NCBI GenBank assembly: GCA_021816545.1
Contig: JAKAXP010000002.1
Location: forward strand, 1-34,444
Direction of reading: 5' to 3'
DNA from: Bacteroidota bacterium
Lineage (GTDB): Bacteria > Bacteroidota > Bacteroidia > Bacteroidales > VadinHA17
DNA length: 34,444 nt
The first letter of the stretch is position 1; each line of letters begins with the position of its first letter. Of this stretch, positions 6,960 through 14,880 are shown piece after piece. The notes below the pieces were generated by a model. That model was not told where the DNA came from. It searched no databases and worked only from the letters and a program-made list of their open reading frames with translations. The position numbers and the translations under genes were made by a program.

Positions 6960-9565
6960 GGCTGTTTTTTCTTTTTAAGAAGTATTCTTATCGGGCTCTC
7001 CTTCACCTCTTCCTGTTGTGTTTCGGCAGCCGCAGGCTGTTCCCTTCCCTCTTCCCAGGTTATGCTGAATTTCGGTTTGCTTTCTGCAGGCCTGATCCGG
7101 GTAGTGTCTGTCTCATACCAGCCATACTCCTCGTTGAGTATTCCCTTCAGCGCCTGCTTCTCAACGGCAATGTCATTCTTTATATTGTCCTGTGCCTGGC
7201 CAAAGTCATAACCCACACTCGTCTTGCCGTTTACACACACTATCTTCAGCGGCACAGTGGCCTTCCCGGTGCCGTCAACCTTTACCTGGCCGAAGGAACC
7301 TGAATCCCTGCTCCGCTCCCTGGCTTTCCGGCTGAGGACTTCAGACAGGAGAAGGCGTACGTGGTATTCATAGTCCCCGTCAAAACCATGGGTACCGTAT
7401 AACGTGAAATTTACGGCCGATGAGTTGATAAGCATCTTCGGAACAGAGACAGTTCCGTTATTAATAAAAACGTCATTTTCCATTTTCGAGAAACTGATGT
7501 TCTTCAGCTCATCAAGATCAAGGTATGATGAAAGGCTTTCTGCCGGGGCAAAGCTGACCAGCTTACCGTCATTTATCAGAAGATGTGCTTCTGCAACTAT
7601 TGCCTTGCGGAAAAAGTTGTAGTTCCCGTCAAGGGGAGAGACCATTGTGACATTGCCTGTAAGTCTTCCCTGAAGGTTATCGCTGACTATGAAATCCTGC
7701 CCGAAGTTATTGAACGCGGTGAATCCCTTTCTGATGTCAACATCTTTGACCTCAAGACTGGCCCGGGTGATGAATCCCCCTTCCTTCTGCTTTCCCAGCA
7801 TGAACTCACCTGTCAGCACTCCTTCAAGCCCTTCTGCCTTTGCCTCATTAAATGTGATTACGTAAGGTTTGTAACTTAATCTGCTGCTGAAGTTGGCAGC
7901 TCTGAAGTTCCTGAATATAAGACTGTCAGCCCTGAGAGTCACGTTTCCGTTTACGTCTGCCGGGAAGGGATTTGCCTGTTTGTCCTCAGCCTCAGGCTTG
8001 TCTGTTTTTCCTGGTGCAAATGTGGCGGTGACCAGCCTGTCTGTATGAACATCACCGCTGACATCAAGGATTTCCCCTCCGCCCGAAGCCCAGGGAATGA
8101 AGTTTTTCAAAACCGCATTCACCTTGAAATGCTGATCCATGAACGTCAGGGAAAGGCTGTCGGCAACCAGGTCGTTTTTGATTGCAAGTGATCCGTTCAC
8201 ATCTGACAATCTGACTCCCCGGTCAGAAAATGTTGCACCGAACTCCCTGAATGAAAGTGATATCTCCGGCTTCAGGAAAGGAAGAGCAGCCAATGGTCGG
8301 ATGCTGTCAGGGATGATTCCCGAAAGCCTTATGCTCCCGGCGAGTGACCCTGTCTGATCCCTGATGAATGCTGAACGGAAAATCTTCTCCAGGTCATCAA
8401 AATCAAGATCTCCGTCGAGAATAAGGGTTACATGCGGCCTTTTAAGGTTATTAAGCATGAAAGATCCATTGACGGAGGCGGAGCCGTATTTTGCACTGAG
8501 ATTATCTACCGTGAAGCGGAATGTCTCGGCTGAGTTGCGATCACCGTTTGAGAGAGCACCGCTGAACTCAAGGTTATTGACTTTGAAACCCGTGGCTGAA
8601 TGGCTCATTCTGCCTCCGGAGAGACCGTATGTCAGTTCTACGTGAGGCTTCCCGGCTTCACCGTATGGCCCCGTGATACCGCATTTCAGGTCAACCGTTC
8701 CGGAAGGGGAGAAGCTGCCGGTTGCTGTTTTCCAGTTTTCAGGAAGGAGCGATACCACTGAAGCAATGTTTATCTTTTTCCCTTCGATGCTGAGGTTAAG
8801 GGTTGATGTTGAATAATTTACATTTCCGGTAATGTCGAACCGAAGGTCGGCGACAGTGAGTGACCCTTTTGCCACAGTCAGGGAGCTGGCCGATTTGCGC
8901 AGTTTAATACTTGCATCCACCGGTATGTTTCTTACTGTTGTCCCGTTGAGGCTGACGGAGTCTGCTACTGCCTTCAATGCCGTGTTCAGGTAGATGCCCG
9001 TACGGAAGATCTCTCCCCCCAGGGTGGCCTGGCTTACGTTTCCCGAGATGCGCATTCCCGAGCTCCTGTCGTAATATACGGCGCTGATGTTGATTGCACT
9101 TATGTTCTTGAGCCGGACGTTTTTCCCGTCACCTGATTTTCCGGAAAACACCTCGTAGCTTATATCCCCTCTTTTATCGGTGAGCAGGTTGACCTCACCG
9201 TTTCGTGCGGTAATCGCCTTCACCGCAACAGTGCCTGTAAGCAGCGAAGGCATCGAAACGGTGAGCGAGAGGGATGATGCAAACAGTAGTGTATCATTGT
9301 CTTCCTGCCCGAACTGTGATTTGTCATAGAATGGAGAAGGTTCCACAAGGAGATCGCGGAACCGGACTGTGATGTTCGGGAATGATTCAAAGATTGTGAT
9401 CCGGAGATTACCGTATGAGATCTTCGTGTTAACGCTTTCATTGACCTTCCTGATGAGAGCTTCTGTCAGCTGGTCCTGCCTCAGGATGGCATAAAGTCCG
9501 GGCAACAGGATGGAGAGCAGCAGGACTCCGCCGGCAATCAGTGCTATTTTCCTAACCAGTCTCAT
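6956..9565 (-). CDS. AsmA-like envelope protein
   Basis: An 869-residue protein with a single N-terminal membrane anchor (about residues 7-27) followed by a long, beta-rich periplasmic region. The N-terminal pattern after the anchor (ISYGNLRITIFESFPNI, then repeated strand-turn units) and the C-terminal stretch around residues 690-800 (LKNISFSKMENDVFINNGTV...FTLYGTHGF) match Bacteroidota AsmA-family proteins. Related AsmA/TamB/YhdP proteins form hydrophobic grooves that carry phospholipids between the inner and outer membranes, so lipid transfer is a reasonable inference here. It lies 23 bases downstream of pepE and overlaps the following sensor kinase by four bases. It is shorter than TamB, and no TamA/BamA partner is nearby. 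Confidence 0.88.
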   Translation of the reverse strand: MRLVRKIALIAGGVLLLSILLPGLYAILRQDQLTEALIRKVNESVNTKISYGNLRITIFESFPNITVRFRDLLVEPSPFYDKSQFGQEDNDTLLFASSLSLTVSMPSLLTGTVAVKAITARNGEVNLLTDKRGDISYEVFSGKSGDGKNVRLKNISAINISAVYYDRSSGMRISGNVSQATLGGEIFRTGIYLNTALKAVADSVSLNGTTVRNIPVDASIKLRKSASSLTVAKGSLTVADLRFDITGNVNYSTSTLNLSIEGKKINIASVVSLLPENWKTATGSFSPSGTVDLKCGITGPYGEAGKPHVELTYGLSGGRMSHSATGFKVNNLEFSGALSNGDRNSAETFRFTVDNLSAKYGSASVNGSFMLNNLKRPHVTLILDGDLDFDDLEKIFRSAFIRDQTGSLAGSIRLSGIIPDSIRPLAALPFLKPEISLSFREFGATFSDRGVRLSDVNGSLAIKNDLVADSLSLTFMDQHFKVNAVLKNFIPWASGGGEILDVSGDVHTDRLVTATFAPGKTDKPEAEDKQANPFPADVNGNVTLRADSLIFRNFRAANFSSRLSYKPYVITFNEAKAEGLEGVLTGEFMLGKQKEGGFITRASLEVKDVDIRKGFTAFNNFGQDFIVSDNLQGRLTGNVTMVSPLDGNYNFFRKAIVAEAHLLINDGKLVSFAPAESLSSYLDLDELKNISFSKMENDVFINNGTVSVPKMLINSSAVNFTLYGTHGFDGDYEYHVRLLLSEVLSRKARERSRDSGSFGQVKVDGTGKATVPLKIVCVNGKTSVGYDFGQAQDNIKNDIAVEKQALKGILNEEYGWYETDTTRIRPAESKPKFSITWEEGREQPAAAETQQEEVKESPIRILLKKKKQP

Positions 9566-9588
9566 GGCACCTTCTGGCGCGCGGTTGA

Positions 9589-10308
9589 TTATTTCTTGCT
9601 TTTCTCCAGCAGGAAGGAGAGATCACTTCCCGGTTTCACTTCTGAAGGATCACTGCCGTACCTGAATATGCGTGCATTGCGCGGACCGATAAGTGACAGC
9701 TTTTTGCCCTCCAGGAGGAACATTGTACCCTCGCGCAGTCCGGCAACATAAACCTCCCTGTTCACTTCGATGAATTCCTGGATTCTCTGCTCGCGCGTCT
9801 CACCTGCATGTCCCGCCGGATTTGCATCGAGGTAATGGGGATTTATCTGGAACGGTATCAGCCCGAAGGCCCTGAATGAGGAAGGCGCTGTCACAGGCAT
9901 GTCATTGGTTGTCATGATTGTGGGGCAGGTTACATTTGATCCTGCACTCCAGCCTATGTATGGTGTACCACCCAGAACCTTCTTCCTGACAGGGGCAATG
10001 AGTTTTTTATCCCTGAGACACCTGAGCAGCATCCATGTATTGCCTCCGCCAACAACTATCGCAGGGGCATCTGTAACAGCCTTAACCGGATCACTGAACC
10101 TGTGGATGGAGACAACATCATGCCCCACCTCCTGGAAACGGGTTCTTACTTTTTCCTCATACTCGTCATATGAGAATGTGACTGCCGCATAGGGGATAAA
10201 GAGTGCCTTGACTTTTTTCGTGCCAAGGAAATCCCTGATGTTGTGTTTGGGGTAATCAAGGTATGGTTCCCCCGCATTTGTTGAATTGCTGATAAGAAGT
10301 AGTCTCAT
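9589..10308 (-). CDS. pepE: Dipeptidase E (peptidase family S51)
   Basis: A cytoplasmic 239-residue serine peptidase that cleaves Asp-X dipeptides. The nucleophile elbow GWSAGSNV places Ser at 121. Asp136 lies in TTNDMP and His158 in QINPHYLD; these correspond to the Salmonella PepE triad S120, D135 and H157, shifted by one. The segment GHAGETREQRIQEF is also a family hallmark. There is no signal peptide. It is the first gene of a minus-strand run with the AsmA-like protein, a sensor kinase and a U32 protein, although no functional link to them is obvious. A possible -7 element (TAAGTTTG, minus strand, 10375-10382) lies about 66 bases upstream, without a well-spaced -33 element. Confidence 0.95.
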   Translation of the reverse strand: MRLLLISNSTNAGEPYLDYPKHNIRDFLGTKKVKALFIPYAAVTFSYDEYEEKVRTRFQEVGHDVVSIHRFSDPVKAVTDAPAIVVGGGNTWMLLRCLRDKKLIAPVRKKVLGGTPYIGWSAGSNVTCPTIMTTNDMPVTAPSSFRAFGLIPFQINPHYLDANPAGHAGETREQRIQEFIEVNREVYVAGLREGTMFLLEGKKLSLIGPRNARIFRYGSDPSEVKPGSDLSFLLEKSKK

Positions 10309-10383
10309 TTCATTTGTTTTTTACCTGTTCCGCGCGGCCGGTCAGCCCGAGCGGATTCCTCTGTTTCAACGCTTCAAACTTAC

Positions 10384-10403
10384 ACAAAATCATACGATTT
10401 TGT
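10384..10403. repeat. Perfect 8-bp inverted repeat upstream of pepE
   Basis: ACAAAATC and GATTTTGT are perfect reverse complements separated by ATAC. The element sits about 75 bases upstream of the pepE start, beside a possible minus-strand -7 element at 10375-10382. It lacks a U tract and is not a terminator. It could be a regulator binding site or a small mRNA hairpin; nothing more can be said from sequence. Confidence 0.4.
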
Positions 10404-10440
10404 ACTCTGTCAAAATGGACCTCTTCGGGCGGGTACCGGA

Positions 10441-10477
10441 TAAAAAATGAGGGGGCACCTTTGACAATGCCCCCTCT
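10441..10477 (-). terminator. Rho-independent terminator of the sigma/anti-sigma/barrel operon
   Basis: On the minus strand a 9-bp stem (GAGGGGGCA pairing with TGCCCCCTC), a 10-base loop and the tract ATTTTTTAT form a strong intrinsic terminator. It lies 25 bases past the stop of the outer-membrane barrel gene and separates that operon from pepE, which is transcribed in the same direction. Confidence 0.9.
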
Positions 10478-10501
10478 GTGGGATAATTTGTACTTTGACC
10501 G

Positions 10502-11491
10502 TCAGTCGTTGAAAGTCAGCGCTATGCCTATCTCGAATGGATAGAGTTCGGGGCCCTTGCCCTTTTCGAACATAGGGGAGAGGTAGCATGTACCGTACAC
10601 CTGTACCATCTCGTATCCTGCCCTCGCGGTGACACCGTACCTCAGCACATTCAGGTTGAAGTCGTCGCGGTTCTTGTCTTTCTGCTTGCCGTCATCATGG
10701 TAGACAACCTTTGTGTGTGACCCCAGCTTGACCGCACCAACCATACCTGCACCGAGGTTGATTGTACTGCCGTGAGAGACGGGGATCTGAACCTCAAGCA
10801 TGACCGGAAGAATGCCGTAAACAGTTGCAAGCTTGCTCTTGTCATACATGATCGGTTCAGCAGGATATGAAGGTGTGATAACTCCTTCTCCGTCAACCAT
10901 AATGGTGTTGTTACCATCAAAGCGGTAATTGTTGAAGTTGATTCCCAGCGCGGTGACCAGGCCGAAGTGACGTGTAATACCAAGGCTCACGGGAGGCAGT
11001 ACAATGTTGAAACTCGATGATTTGGCTGTGTTAAGGTCAAGGTAACCTTCCATTGGCGTTTCATTCTTCAGCCATTTGCCTGTGGAATAACTGTTATACC
11101 CGAACTCCGGGCCTCCAAGATGGCCTTCAAAGCTCTTTGAGGGTTTTTCTTCGGAAAATTCTTCGTCATTATCCTCTTTCCCGAAGGTGATTTCCGTGTC
11201 ATCACCCTCTTCGTTTATCCTGACCCCCCTTTTACCAATCCTGATAACAGTTTCATCTCCTGTCTCCTCAATGGTAACCACCTCCCCGATTTTTACGCGG
11301 GAAGCATCATCCACCTCCCCGGTGACCACTTCGTATTCTTCTTCCGTTGCAACAAGCGTATCAGGCGGTGTCACCTGTTCTGCCTTCTGTTCAAGCTGTT
11401 CCAGCTCCTTTAGCTTTTGTTCCTTTTCCTGTGCCGCTACGGGAAGGATGAGGGAAACGATCAGCGCTGTTGAGATCAATATTCTTTTCAT
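10502..11491 (-). CDS. Outer-membrane beta-barrel protein, hypothetical
   Basis: A 329-residue protein with a clear signal peptide (MKRILISTALIVSLILPVAA, cut before QEKE). A short charged helix (KEQKLKELEQLEQKAEQ) and a very acidic linker (about residues 40-120) come next, then a C-terminal region from about 125 with alternating hydrophobic and aromatic residues typical of Bacteroidota outer-membrane barrel domains (GLVTALGINFNNYRF, YGVTARAGYEMVQVYG). I cannot name the family. It is the third gene after an ECF sigma factor and its anti-sigma-like partner and is followed by a strong terminator, so it is probably the effector of that regulatory unit. The acidic linker might bind divalent cations or meet peptidoglycan; that is speculation. 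Confidence 0.8.
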   Translation of the reverse strand: MKRILISTALIVSLILPVAAQEKEQKLKELEQLEQKAEQVTPPDTLVATEEEYEVVTGEVDDASRVKIGEVVTIEETGDETVIRIGKRGVRINEEGDDTEITFGKEDNDEEFSEEKPSKSFEGHLGGPEFGYNSYSTGKWLKNETPMEGYLDLNTAKSSSFNIVLPPVSLGITRHFGLVTALGINFNNYRFDGNNTIMVDGEGVITPSYPAEPIMYDKSKLATVYGILPVMLEVQIPVSHGSTINLGAGMVGAVKLGSHTKVVYHDDGKQKDKNRDDFNLNVLRYGVTARAGYEMVQVYGTCYLSPMFEKGKGPELYPFEIGIALTFND

Positions 11492-11549
11492 GGCATTAAA
11501 ATGTTTATTGTTTATTGCTGGGACGAACAGCCCTGCCGGAAAGTTACAC

Positions 11550-12473
11550 TCAGGGTGTGGATTTGTTCAGCGGTTTCGTGAACGAAAGGAGGGATGAGCT
11601 GAAACTCACTGCCACAGCATCTCCCTTTTTGTTATTCACATGCTCAAGTTCCATATCCCATCCAAGGATTGTGTTGATACCCGTTATTGCACCGTTTGCT
11701 ATTGCATAGCCGTCAATCTTCTTTTCTTTTCCGGTCACAGCCGAGGCCAGGTAGGATATGCTCCTGAGCATCCAGTTACCGGCATCATTCGTTTCCGCAG
11801 GCTGCGGAATAGTTTTCGGGCTGATTGCAGCCAGGCTATTGTTTACGGACAGCGCCACGGATAATGATGCAGCAATATCATGATCAAGCGCCAGGGGCTG
11901 AACATGTACCATTTCTGTCATGCCTTCCGTTGCAGGAGTCCGCATGTCGGCTGCGGGAAGTGATTTCAGGGCAGACCCTGTCCGAATTTCCGGTACCGTG
12001 GTTACCCTTGTCACAGGAGAGGATGCCGGGATCTCTGCCACTGTCATGGCCGGAACCCCTGACGTTACCCCGCTGTCGATTTTTTTCAGTTTCGCGCCGG
12101 CCGGACCGTAAACGAAAAGTATGATCATCGCTGCAACAGCCAGAACTGCGGGAATTATGGTACGCCTGAATGCAGCAAATGACGGGATGGTCCTGAGACT
12201 TGAATGCATCCCCGTCCAGCTTTCGTTCATCGGGGTGAGACGAATCTGCCGGAAGCTTTCTGCACGATTCCTTCTTTCAGTGCTGACTGAAAGAACAGAT
12301 TCAATTTCTGCAAGTGCCTCCCCGGAAAGGGCATCCTCTGACCATGCAGCTGCCAGCAGGTCAAACTGCTCGTCGGTCAGCTCCTCCGGCCGGCGGAAAA
12401 GCCTGCTGCCCGACGGCATCCTGTCTTCAGGAGGAGTCAGTATCGGGAATTCAGTATTTTCCGTTATTGCCAT
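11550..12473 (-). CDS. Anti-sigma-factor-like membrane protein
   Basis: A 307-residue protein with one membrane segment at about 107-126 (TIIPAVLAVAAMIILFVYG). The N-terminal 100 residues should be cytoplasmic and the C-terminal 180 periplasmic. The N-terminal part contains LTDEQFDLLAAAWSEDALSGEALAEIE, an acidic helical region typical of Bacteroidota proteins found next to ECF sigma factors. The start codon overlaps the end of the sigma factor gene by ten bases, a common arrangement for sigma/anti-sigma pairs that keeps stoichiometry. I see no zinc-binding HxxxCxxC motif, so it would not be a ZAS-type anti-sigma factor. The role is inferred from topology and position. Confidence 0.72.
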   Translation of the reverse strand: MAITENTEFPILTPPEDRMPSGSRLFRRPEELTDEQFDLLAAAWSEDALSGEALAEIESVLSVSTERRNRAESFRQIRLTPMNESWTGMHSSLRTIPSFAAFRRTIIPAVLAVAAMIILFVYGPAGAKLKKIDSGVTSGVPAMTVAEIPASSPVTRVTTVPEIRTGSALKSLPAADMRTPATEGMTEMVHVQPLALDHDIAASLSVALSVNNSLAAISPKTIPQPAETNDAGNWMLRSISYLASAVTGKEKKIDGYAIANGAITGINTILGWDMELEHVNNKKGDAVAVSFSSSLLSFTKPLNKSTP

Positions 12474-12949
12474 ACTGACGTTTTTACCAGGTAATTCCTG
12501 AGTGCCACACGGCCCCGGAAAATATAGGTCTTGACCTGTGCCTCCGAAAGCCCTGTTATTTCACCAATCTCCTTATAGTTGTACCCTTCATAGTCACGCA
12601 GCAGAATGACTGACCGCTGCACGGCAGGAAGCTTCTCCAGTGCACGGTGCAGTACTTCATTGAGGTCGTTGTTGTTGTCTTCTGCGTACATGTTGCTGTC
12701 ATCATAATACTCAACCCCTACCATCCTGGAGTCTTTCCTGATCACATCTATCATCCTGTTATAGGCTGAGGTAAAAAGCCAGGATTTTACGGCACCGTAT
12801 TCAATTTCAGTAACACATCGCCATAGTTTCTCGTATGTATCCTGCACTATGTCGTCAGCCCTGTGGCTGTCCCTTATACTGCGCAGGATGAACCGGTAGA
12901 CATGGTCACCAAACTCCCTTACGGCGTTATTGTATTCTTTTACGGTCAT
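12464..12949 (-). CDS. ECF-type RNA polymerase sigma factor
   Basis: A 161-residue sigma-70-family factor of the ECF group. Region 2 spans about residues 10-75 (FILRSIRDSHRADDIVQDTYEKLWR), with the DDIVQDTY core that contacts polymerase and the -10 element. Region 4 covers about 105-155, with LPAVQRSVILLRDYEGYNYKEIGEITGLSEAQVKTYIFRGR containing the helix-turn-helix. It heads a minus-strand operon with an overlapping anti-sigma-like gene and a barrel gene. No conventional TAnnTTTG element is visible directly upstream, so it may be expressed from an autoregulated ECF promoter, which I cannot identify. Confidence 0.93.
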   Translation of the reverse strand: MTVKEYNNAVREFGDHVYRFILRSIRDSHRADDIVQDTYEKLWRCVTEIEYGAVKSWLFTSAYNRMIDVIRKDSRMVGVEYYDDSNMYAEDNNNDLNEVLHRALEKLPAVQRSVILLRDYEGYNYKEIGEITGLSEAQVKTYIFRGRVALRNYLVKTSVWQ

Positions 12950-13027
12950 TCAGGTCAATGCACTGACACCATAAAGACGGCAGAACAACCCCGAATGTTA
13001 CAGGTACCTGCATAAAAAATCAGTAGC

Positions 13028-13046
13028 GACAGGTCTCAGACCTGTC
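13028..13046. repeat. REP-like palindrome, copy 1
   Basis: GACAGGTCTCAGACCTGTC is a perfect 9-1-9 palindrome. It lies in the 196-base gap between the sigma factor gene and the GH16-like gene, and its centre is exactly 60 bases from that of a second related palindrome. Similar short palindromes of the form GACAGGTCT-AGACCTGTC recur between genes in many Bacteroidota genomes. Confidence 0.75.
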
Positions 13047-13082
13047 ATGCACCAATTTAACCGGATACCCGCACAAATGCAG

Positions 13083-13111
13083 GTATCGACGGATCTCAGA
13101 CCCGTCGATAC
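13083..13111. repeat. REP-like palindrome, copy 2
   Basis: The arms GTATCGACGG and CCGTCGATAC are perfect reverse complements around ATCTCAGAC, giving a 29-base hairpin with a single mismatch. The core resembles copy 1 (GACGGATCTCAGACCCGTC versus GACAGGTCTCAGACCTGTC). Substitutions in both arms preserve most of the pairing, which suggests that the fold is conserved. Confidence 0.75.
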
Positions 13112-13145
13112 GTCATATTAATGCAGATATATGCCTGTGATGCAG

Positions 13146-14732
13146 CTATTTGGATTGGTAAACCCTGACCCAGTCAACCTCCATTGAGGAGATACCGCCA
13201 ACGGGTTTGTCAACACCTCCCGCCAGGTTGATATACATCGGCTCCTGCGGAACGCCAGTCGTCTGGCGCATTACCTCGATGCCGTTTATTTTCCAGACCA
13301 ATGCGTCCGGGGTCCACTCTAGGGTATAGATGTAAAAGTCAGACAGGTATTTTGATCCGAGGCTCTTTTTAAAGTGACCTCCCGGTGCGGTGAAAAGGTC
13401 AAACCACACTTTTCCGTGTCCCGACCTGCATACATTGACATGAGGTGTTATGCGGTCACCGATCAGCCAGAACGCGTTCCGGACATTCGGATCGGTCAGT
13501 TTGATCTTGGCCGTGAAAGTGCCGTACTTCTGCCTGAATGAAGCACCTGTGTTGATTATACCTGAGGTGAAGCTGAAATCCTTTGTGTAAAAGCCCTTTG
13601 CCGGATCCCATACCTTGCCGTTTATTTTCTGCGGTTTTGTGATTATGCGAATTACGCTGTGACGCACCTCGAAGTTTTCAGATGGTGTGTAACACTGCAG
13701 ATCTGTTGCTATACTGTAACTGTCATGAAGGAGTTTGTCTCCCCAGTAGTACCTGTTGAGCCACTTGCTGCCGTCAGGCGCCGTCCCTTCGAATTCATCG
13801 CTGAAGGTGAGCTCCCTGTTTTTCAGTACGTCGAACTTGTTCGAATCCTTTACACTGAAATACCACTTGATGTCGGCGGAGTTCTTCAGGACTTCGTACT
13901 CCTTCATCTCTTTGAACATCTCGCTCTTCTCAAACCGGCGCTTGTCAAGCAGGTATTCCTTCCTTTCGTTGAATTCCTTGGTTTTCAGGTATTCCTGAAG
14001 TTCAAAGAACCTTTTCAGCCGGGCTGAGTCATTAACCTGCACCCAGTTATGATATTCCTTTGAACCACGGAACTTGTAGTAGCTCACAACATCAGATGCC
14101 CCCTTTTTGGTCCTGAGTTCCTGGAGCTTCTGGTATTCCGGGGTGTCTTTGAAAGTGACAGGCTTCATATTCTTCTTCAGGAGGAAAGCTGATGAAGTAA
14201 CCAGTGACTGAAGCTCCGAGAACCTCTTCACCTTTTCAGGATTGAGGTTTTTCTTTACCTCCTTGTCGCCCTTCAGCTTTTTGAATTCCAGCCATTTGCC
14301 GTATTCTTCGGTATCCTTGAAGGTGACAGGTTTCATCCGTTCCTTCTGCCTGAATTCAGGCGACTGTACAAACAGTTGCAGGTCTTCGATGTCCTTTATC
14401 CTTGCCGATCCGTCAAGCGACCGAAAGTTTTTCAGCAGAGCGTTACCTTCTGTTTTAAAGTATGATACAATGTCTTTTTCCTTTTTGAGCCCAATGAACT
14501 CGGACTCCCTTGCATGCTCCTCCGATCCTTTGTAGGTAAGGGATTCTATTTCCTTCTTCTTCTGCCTGAACCCGGCAGAGTTGACTCTCTCATGAAGCCG
14601 GTTGTATTTTGCCAGGGCTTCCGAGCCGGCAAAGGCAATCATCTTTTCATACTCGGCAATCAGAGCCTTCTCTTCCTGTTCAATTTTGGAGGTTGAGGGG
14701 ATCATCCCCAGCATCAGCTTTAAGGTTGACAT
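13146..14732 (-). CDS. Repeat protein fused to GH16-like (concanavalin-type) domain lacking the catalytic motif
   Basis: A 528-residue protein with no signal peptide, lipobox or membrane segment. Residues about 43-300 form four degenerate, charged, probably helical repeats of 57-70 residues (about 43-108, 109-165, 166-235, 236-300). Each contains a variant of VxSxxFxxKK and of FKxxxEYxxxxEFxxLK; KPVTFKDT occurs twice verbatim. Residues from about 308 (LTFSDEFEG) to the end match the glycoside hydrolase 16 fold, including FRQKYGTFTAKIKL, NAFWLIGD, YTLEWTPDALVWKINGIEV and SMEVDWVRVYQ. Where active GH16 enzymes have ExDxxE, this protein reads HVNVCR (residues 431-436), so both catalytic Glu and the Asp are absent. 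It should be a carbohydrate-binding or structural pseudoenzyme. Location is unclear; without a signal peptide it would be cytoplasmic unless exported unconventionally. Confidence 0.82.
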   Translation of the reverse strand: MSTLKLMLGMIPSTSKIEQEEKALIAEYEKMIAFAGSEALAKYNRLHERVNSAGFRQKKKEIESLTYKGSEEHARESEFIGLKKEKDIVSYFKTEGNALLKNFRSLDGSARIKDIEDLQLFVQSPEFRQKERMKPVTFKDTEEYGKWLEFKKLKGDKEVKKNLNPEKVKRFSELQSLVTSSAFLLKKNMKPVTFKDTPEYQKLQELRTKKGASDVVSYYKFRGSKEYHNWVQVNDSARLKRFFELQEYLKTKEFNERKEYLLDKRRFEKSEMFKEMKEYEVLKNSADIKWYFSVKDSNKFDVLKNRELTFSDEFEGTAPDGSKWLNRYYWGDKLLHDSYSIATDLQCYTPSENFEVRHSVIRIITKPQKINGKVWDPAKGFYTKDFSFTSGIINTGASFRQKYGTFTAKIKLTDPNVRNAFWLIGDRITPHVNVCRSGHGKVWFDLFTAPGGHFKKSLGSKYLSDFYIYTLEWTPDALVWKINGIEVMRQTTGVPQEPMYINLAGGVDKPVGGISSMEVDWVRVYQSK

Positions 14733-14880
14733 TGCAGGTTGCTTTTTTGTATAGTTCCGTTAAAGTTAAATATCTTTCAAACATTATAGTCGCATCAGCC
14801 AATTATTTGTTAATTAGGCACTAACAAACAAAATCAGGCCGCTTGCGACAATTGGTTTATTTTCAACAGAATAAAAACGG

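Noticed and set aside
13021..13115. Possible CRISPR repeats
   Set aside because: There are only two units, they differ in sequence, each is itself a palindrome, and no cas gene is nearby. REP-like elements explain them better.
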